This document shows, piece by piece, positions 63,804 to 64,000 of a stretch of DNA of 64,000 nucleotides. Position numbers and translations under genes: made by a program. The number at the start of each line of letters is the position of its first letter. Within the stretch, counting starts at the first letter, position 1. Below the pieces are notes generated by a model that was given only the letters and a program-made list of their open reading frames with translations, was not told where the DNA came from and did no database searches. The stretch covers positions 186,001-250,000 of the forward strand of contig NZ_JACHVV010000003.1 of the NCBI RefSeq assembly GCF_014190935.1. Reading direction: 5' to 3'. Source of the stretch: Chryseomonas sp014190935. Its GTDB lineage: Bacteria > Pseudomonadota > Gammaproteobacteria > Pseudomonadales > Pseudomonadaceae.

Positions 63804-64000
63804 TCAGGCGCCGGCTTTCTTCTTCAGGCGCCAGGCGTGCAGCAGCGGCTCGGTGTAGCCGCTGGGCTGCTCGCGGCCCTTGAAGATGAGGTCGCGGGCG
63901 GCGCGGTAGGCGTAGGAGCTGTCGAAGTGGCCGGCCATGGGCTCGTAGAGGGCATCGCCGGCGTTCTGGCCGTCGACCACCTTGGCCATGCGCTGCAGCG
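63804..64000 (-). CDS. glcB: Malate synthase G, C-terminal end (partial)
   Basis: About 65 codons run off the right edge. The C-terminus MAKVVDGQNAGD...LIFKGREQPSGYTEPLLHAWRLKKKAGA closely follows E. coli GlcB, including the GYTEPLLHAWRL motif. The enzyme condenses glyoxylate with acetyl-CoA to malate. A GC-rich stem (63768-63793) lies just past its stop. Confidence 0.9.
   Translation of the reverse strand, partial: LQRMAKVVDGQNAGDALYEPMAGHFDSSYAYRAARDLIFKGREQPSGYTEPLLHAWRLKKKAGA

Overview
The window is a GC-rich (by eye about 65 percent), gene-dense piece of a gammaproteobacterial chromosome, almost certainly Pseudomonas in the broad sense. The pel exopolysaccharide operon, a TriABC-type efflux operon, a KauB-like aldehyde dehydrogenase, the rph/yicC/gmk and rpoZ/spoT/ridA blocks, a metNIQ operon, a KatE catalase and a three-subunit gluconate 2-dehydrogenase all match Pseudomonas gene families. 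A species in or near the P. oryzihabitans group is a guess, not shown by the sequence. I saw no rRNA, tRNA, CRISPR array, transposase, integrase or prophage gene.

Layout. 1-6.9 kb: 3' part of pelB, then pelC-D-E-F-G, tightly overlapping, followed by an unknown gene. 7.7-13.6 kb: kauB-like dehydrogenase, gmk and yicC (minus) divergent from rph, a DUF4870 protein and an orphan O-antigen-ligase-like membrane protein. 13.7-17.8 kb: a sugar-diacid module (garD, GudP-type transporter, LacI regulator) with two matching palindromic operators. 18.2-21.3 kb: L-threonine aldolase overlapping a Xaa-Pro aminopeptidase, then a small exported protein. 21.4-27.8 kb: a LysR regulator and triA-triB-triC. 28.1-30.4 kb: two small proteins and a GabP-like permease. 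31.0-34.9 kb: membrane gluconate 2-dehydrogenase (Tat-exported small subunit, GMC flavoprotein, triheme cytochrome c). 34.9-40.3 kb: a putative Zn protease, LysR and aldo/keto reductase, a small protein, gpmA and a YihY/BrkB protein. 40.4-43.3 kb: an orphan operon of three glycosyltransferases. 43.5-49.0 kb: GST, CsbD, glyoxalase I and two convergent chemoreceptors. 49.7-54.5 kb: carbonic anhydrase plus SulP transporter, an HU-family protein, a rubredoxin and an MFS transporter. 54.5-60.3 kb: metN-metI-metQ-metQ (minus) and katE. 60.6-64 kb: ridA, spoT, rpoZ and the 3' end of glcB.

Functional themes are extracellular polysaccharide (Pel and other glycosyltransferases), periplasmic sugar-acid oxidation and uptake, envelope efflux and stress, stringent response, and nucleotide/RNA metabolism. 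The gmk and rpoZ-spoT-ridA genes, usually contiguous in Pseudomonas, are separated by about 50 kb. Families that sit on both sides of oriC in P. aeruginosa PAO1 are mixed here, which suggests origin-proximal rearrangement.

Non-coding structure is the freshest content. There are four copies of a roughly 95-bp imperfect palindromic repeat (two paired with a second hairpin module) and a 163-bp MITE-like element whose terminal inverted repeat supplies the stop codon of spoT. Paired operator-like palindromes lie near the gudP, gluconate dehydrogenase, gabP and triA promoters. A Rho-independent terminator lies inside the leader of gloA. No obviously new multi-gene defence or mobile system was found; the best candidates for undescribed biology are the glycosyltransferase trio and the gene after pelG.
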